Assembly: GCF_025698545.1 (NCBI RefSeq)
Contig: NC_068569.1
Span: 17,484,001 to 17,548,000, forward strand
Reading direction: 5' to 3'
Length of the DNA: 64,000 nt
DNA from: Gossypium raimondii
Taxonomy: Eukaryota; Streptophyta; Magnoliopsida; Malvales; Malvaceae
Shown one piece after another: positions 62,701 through 64,000 of the stretch. The translations under genes and the position numbers were made by a program. Numbering within the stretch: the first letter of the stretch is position 1; every line of letters begins with the position of its first letter. The notes beneath the pieces were generated by a model that ran no database searches, had not been told where the DNA came from, and saw only the letters and a list, made by a program, of their open reading frames with translations.

Positions 62701-63431
62701 AGTGATTCTTTTGAGGGTAATTAATGCTTTCCTCCTCTTTAAAGGATCACATATGGTTGCTAAATTGTCGTTCTTTGGTTGTTTGTTAGTTCATTGGGCA
62801 TAGAAACATTTTTGTAAATGAAAGCAAGGGATGAAATAATCAAAGCAGTTGTGGGTTACCTTTTCAAATGCTTGCTAGGCTAGCTATGTTGCTCACAATT
62901 TTCATTTTTCTTGTCTGTTGTCGACACTTGTACCAATGCATGGAAAATCTTAGGAAAAATTCAATATACCTGTGTCCGACACATATATGTATTCAAGAAT
63001 TACATTCGAGTCCAAGTACTGTTGCTTGCAAGTAGTTACGTTTAATTTTCTTAGCTTGGTATTTCTTTTTTATGCTGGAAAGCTGCAAAATCACACATCC
63101 ATTGCATATTTAAAGCTGCGTATTTGACTCAATTTTCACTCATTTTTTAACTATCAATTGCAGAGGAAATGATCAGAGCTTTAACAAAAATGAGCTGGGA
63201 ACGTGTTGATGTTTACTTCAAAGGAAGCAGACAAAGACTTCTTGCACATCTTGCCATTCAGGCCAGTTTACTCTTTACAAACGCATTATTTTTTGTGGAT
63301 GTACTTAATGCTTGCAATCCTTTTCACCCTCCATTCTATTTTATCATCATATTCTTCAGGTAAAAAACTATTGGGTTAATTCTGATGGAGCTGATGTAGT
63401 CCAACACATGATCGACAATTTTGTGTTGTAA
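59723..63431 (+). CDS. DUF676/ROG1-like alpha/beta-hydrolase (putative serine lipase)
   Basis: A putative lipase or esterase of the alpha/beta-hydrolase fold, related to yeast ROG1 and to uncharacterised Arabidopsis DUF676 proteins; its substrate is unknown. Exons are 59723-60003, 60096-60163, 60657-60727, 60976-61245, 61399-61559, 61659-61714, 61902-61954, 62038-62170, 63164-63261 and 63360-63431, joining in frame to 420 aa. An acidic, Asn-rich N-terminus precedes the fold (HLVIMVNGLIGSAQDWKFAA, about residues 84-103). The nucleophile motif is GHSLGGL with Ser near 160. Likely triad partners are Asp near 302 (ASFDHIVGW) and His near 334 (KYPHVVNVE); these are inferred from family layout. No signal peptide is visible. 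The C-terminus VKNYWVNSDGADVVQHMIDN is typical of plant members. The last intron appears to use a GC donor (CAG|GCCAGT at 63261/63262). Confidence 0.92.
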
Positions 63432-64000
63432 AAGGTGCCAACTTGTTTATTACCACACGTAAATCACCCGATGGCTTTTGGATGCAATGGCATTCGGGGT
63501 TCTGAAGGGATATTGCCTGGAGGGTGGAACTTGGAAGGTTAATTTACTTTTACAGTTTTAAAAGGGGGGACCGGCCATTAACATTAACATAGAACGGAAG
63601 ATGAAATCCCAAAACTTGTGTTGTAAAGACGGATTACCTGCTATGAACCTGCGCCTAATTCTGGAAATATTACTCAGTTCAGCTGTTGCAAAATCTGCTT
63701 CGTTTCAGTCACAAAGAAGACGCGGTTGCAAAGATCTATGTTATCCGAATTCTTTACTTCTATTGAAGTACTCGTCAACAACTGGTCGTGTCATTTGATT
63801 TCGAGAGCCGATAAGAACATATTTTCTGGCAAAAAATGTAGCTCATAGATTAATTTCAAGAGCTTAAGTTAAAGGTGTGAAATTAAAAGATGGAAAAAAA
63901 AATCACACAAGCTACAAAATGAAGGGATAAATAACAATGTAGTTTTAAATTTATAATGCACAAAATATGATTATAAATATTTTAAAAAATACAAATTTAA
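63432..64000. other. 3' UTR and downstream DNA of the lipase gene
   Basis: The sequence just after the TAA is moderately GC-rich and probably 3' UTR. The open frame at 63601-63798 shows no domain. The last 150 bp are AT-rich. Confidence 0.4.

Noticed and set aside
63601..63798. 65-codon frame downstream of the lipase
   Set aside because: It lies in the probable 3' UTR, has no recognisable domain and no splice support.

Overview
The window is plant nuclear DNA, almost certainly from cotton (Gossypium) or a very close relative. Three things support this: intron-containing plant genes, an AT-rich intergenic background crowded with nested retrotransposons and MITEs, and Gypsy-type LTRs full of CACACGG/CCGTGTG words and TGTAACACCCC/GGGGTGTTACA ends, which are characteristic of cotton repeats. 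The genus call is inference from repeat style, not from a database match.

Five intact or near-intact protein-coding genes and one gene fragment are supported. (1) 4818-5084 (+): a lone first exon of a LOB-domain (LBD) transcription factor, without its second exon and bracketed by MITE-like terminal sequences. (2) 7914-8891 (+): a three-exon HD-Zip class II homeobox gene of the HAT22/HAT9 type, 263 aa. (3) 15995-20621 (-): a five-exon class I KNOX gene, orthologous in appearance to KNAT1/BREVIPEDICELLUS, 369 aa, with a 3.1-kb third intron. (4) and (5) 41210-44929 and 46220-50144 (both -): a head-to-tail pair of secreted or cell-wall GH10 endo-1,4-beta-xylanases with CBM22-type modules. Their four shared coding exons are identical in length, but the N-termini differ: three CBMs and no visible signal peptide in one, a signal-peptide exon and two CBMs in the other. 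(6) 59723-63431 (+): a ten-exon DUF676/ROG1-like serine lipase, 420 aa, with one apparent GC-AG intron.

The rest is mostly mobile DNA. 10512-12983 is a solo LTR with a clean 5-bp duplication beside a decayed gag. 13661-14692 is a large TIR element whose second copy (52839-53050 plus 58506-59274) was split by a Copia element. 23100-23752 is a Harbinger-like MITE. 30820-38660 is a nest in which a non-LTR retrotransposon (ORF1 and RT pieces) is interrupted by Gypsy LTRs, one of which carries its own solo LTR. 52206-52704 is a hAT-type MITE with a perfect 8-bp duplication. 53051-58505 is a minus-strand Copia element gutted by Gypsy LTR sequence.

The genes do not form a pathway, as expected in a plant genome. 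The HD-Zip II and KNOX genes are developmental regulators, and the xylanases act on wall xylan. I found no evidence for a wholly new system. The most informative unusual points are the xylanase pair, the tandemly duplicated splice donor in one of them, the MITE-bracketed LBD exon, the GC-AG intron and the datable nested insertions. All exon boundaries were derived by hand from GT/AG sites, reading phase and family homology.
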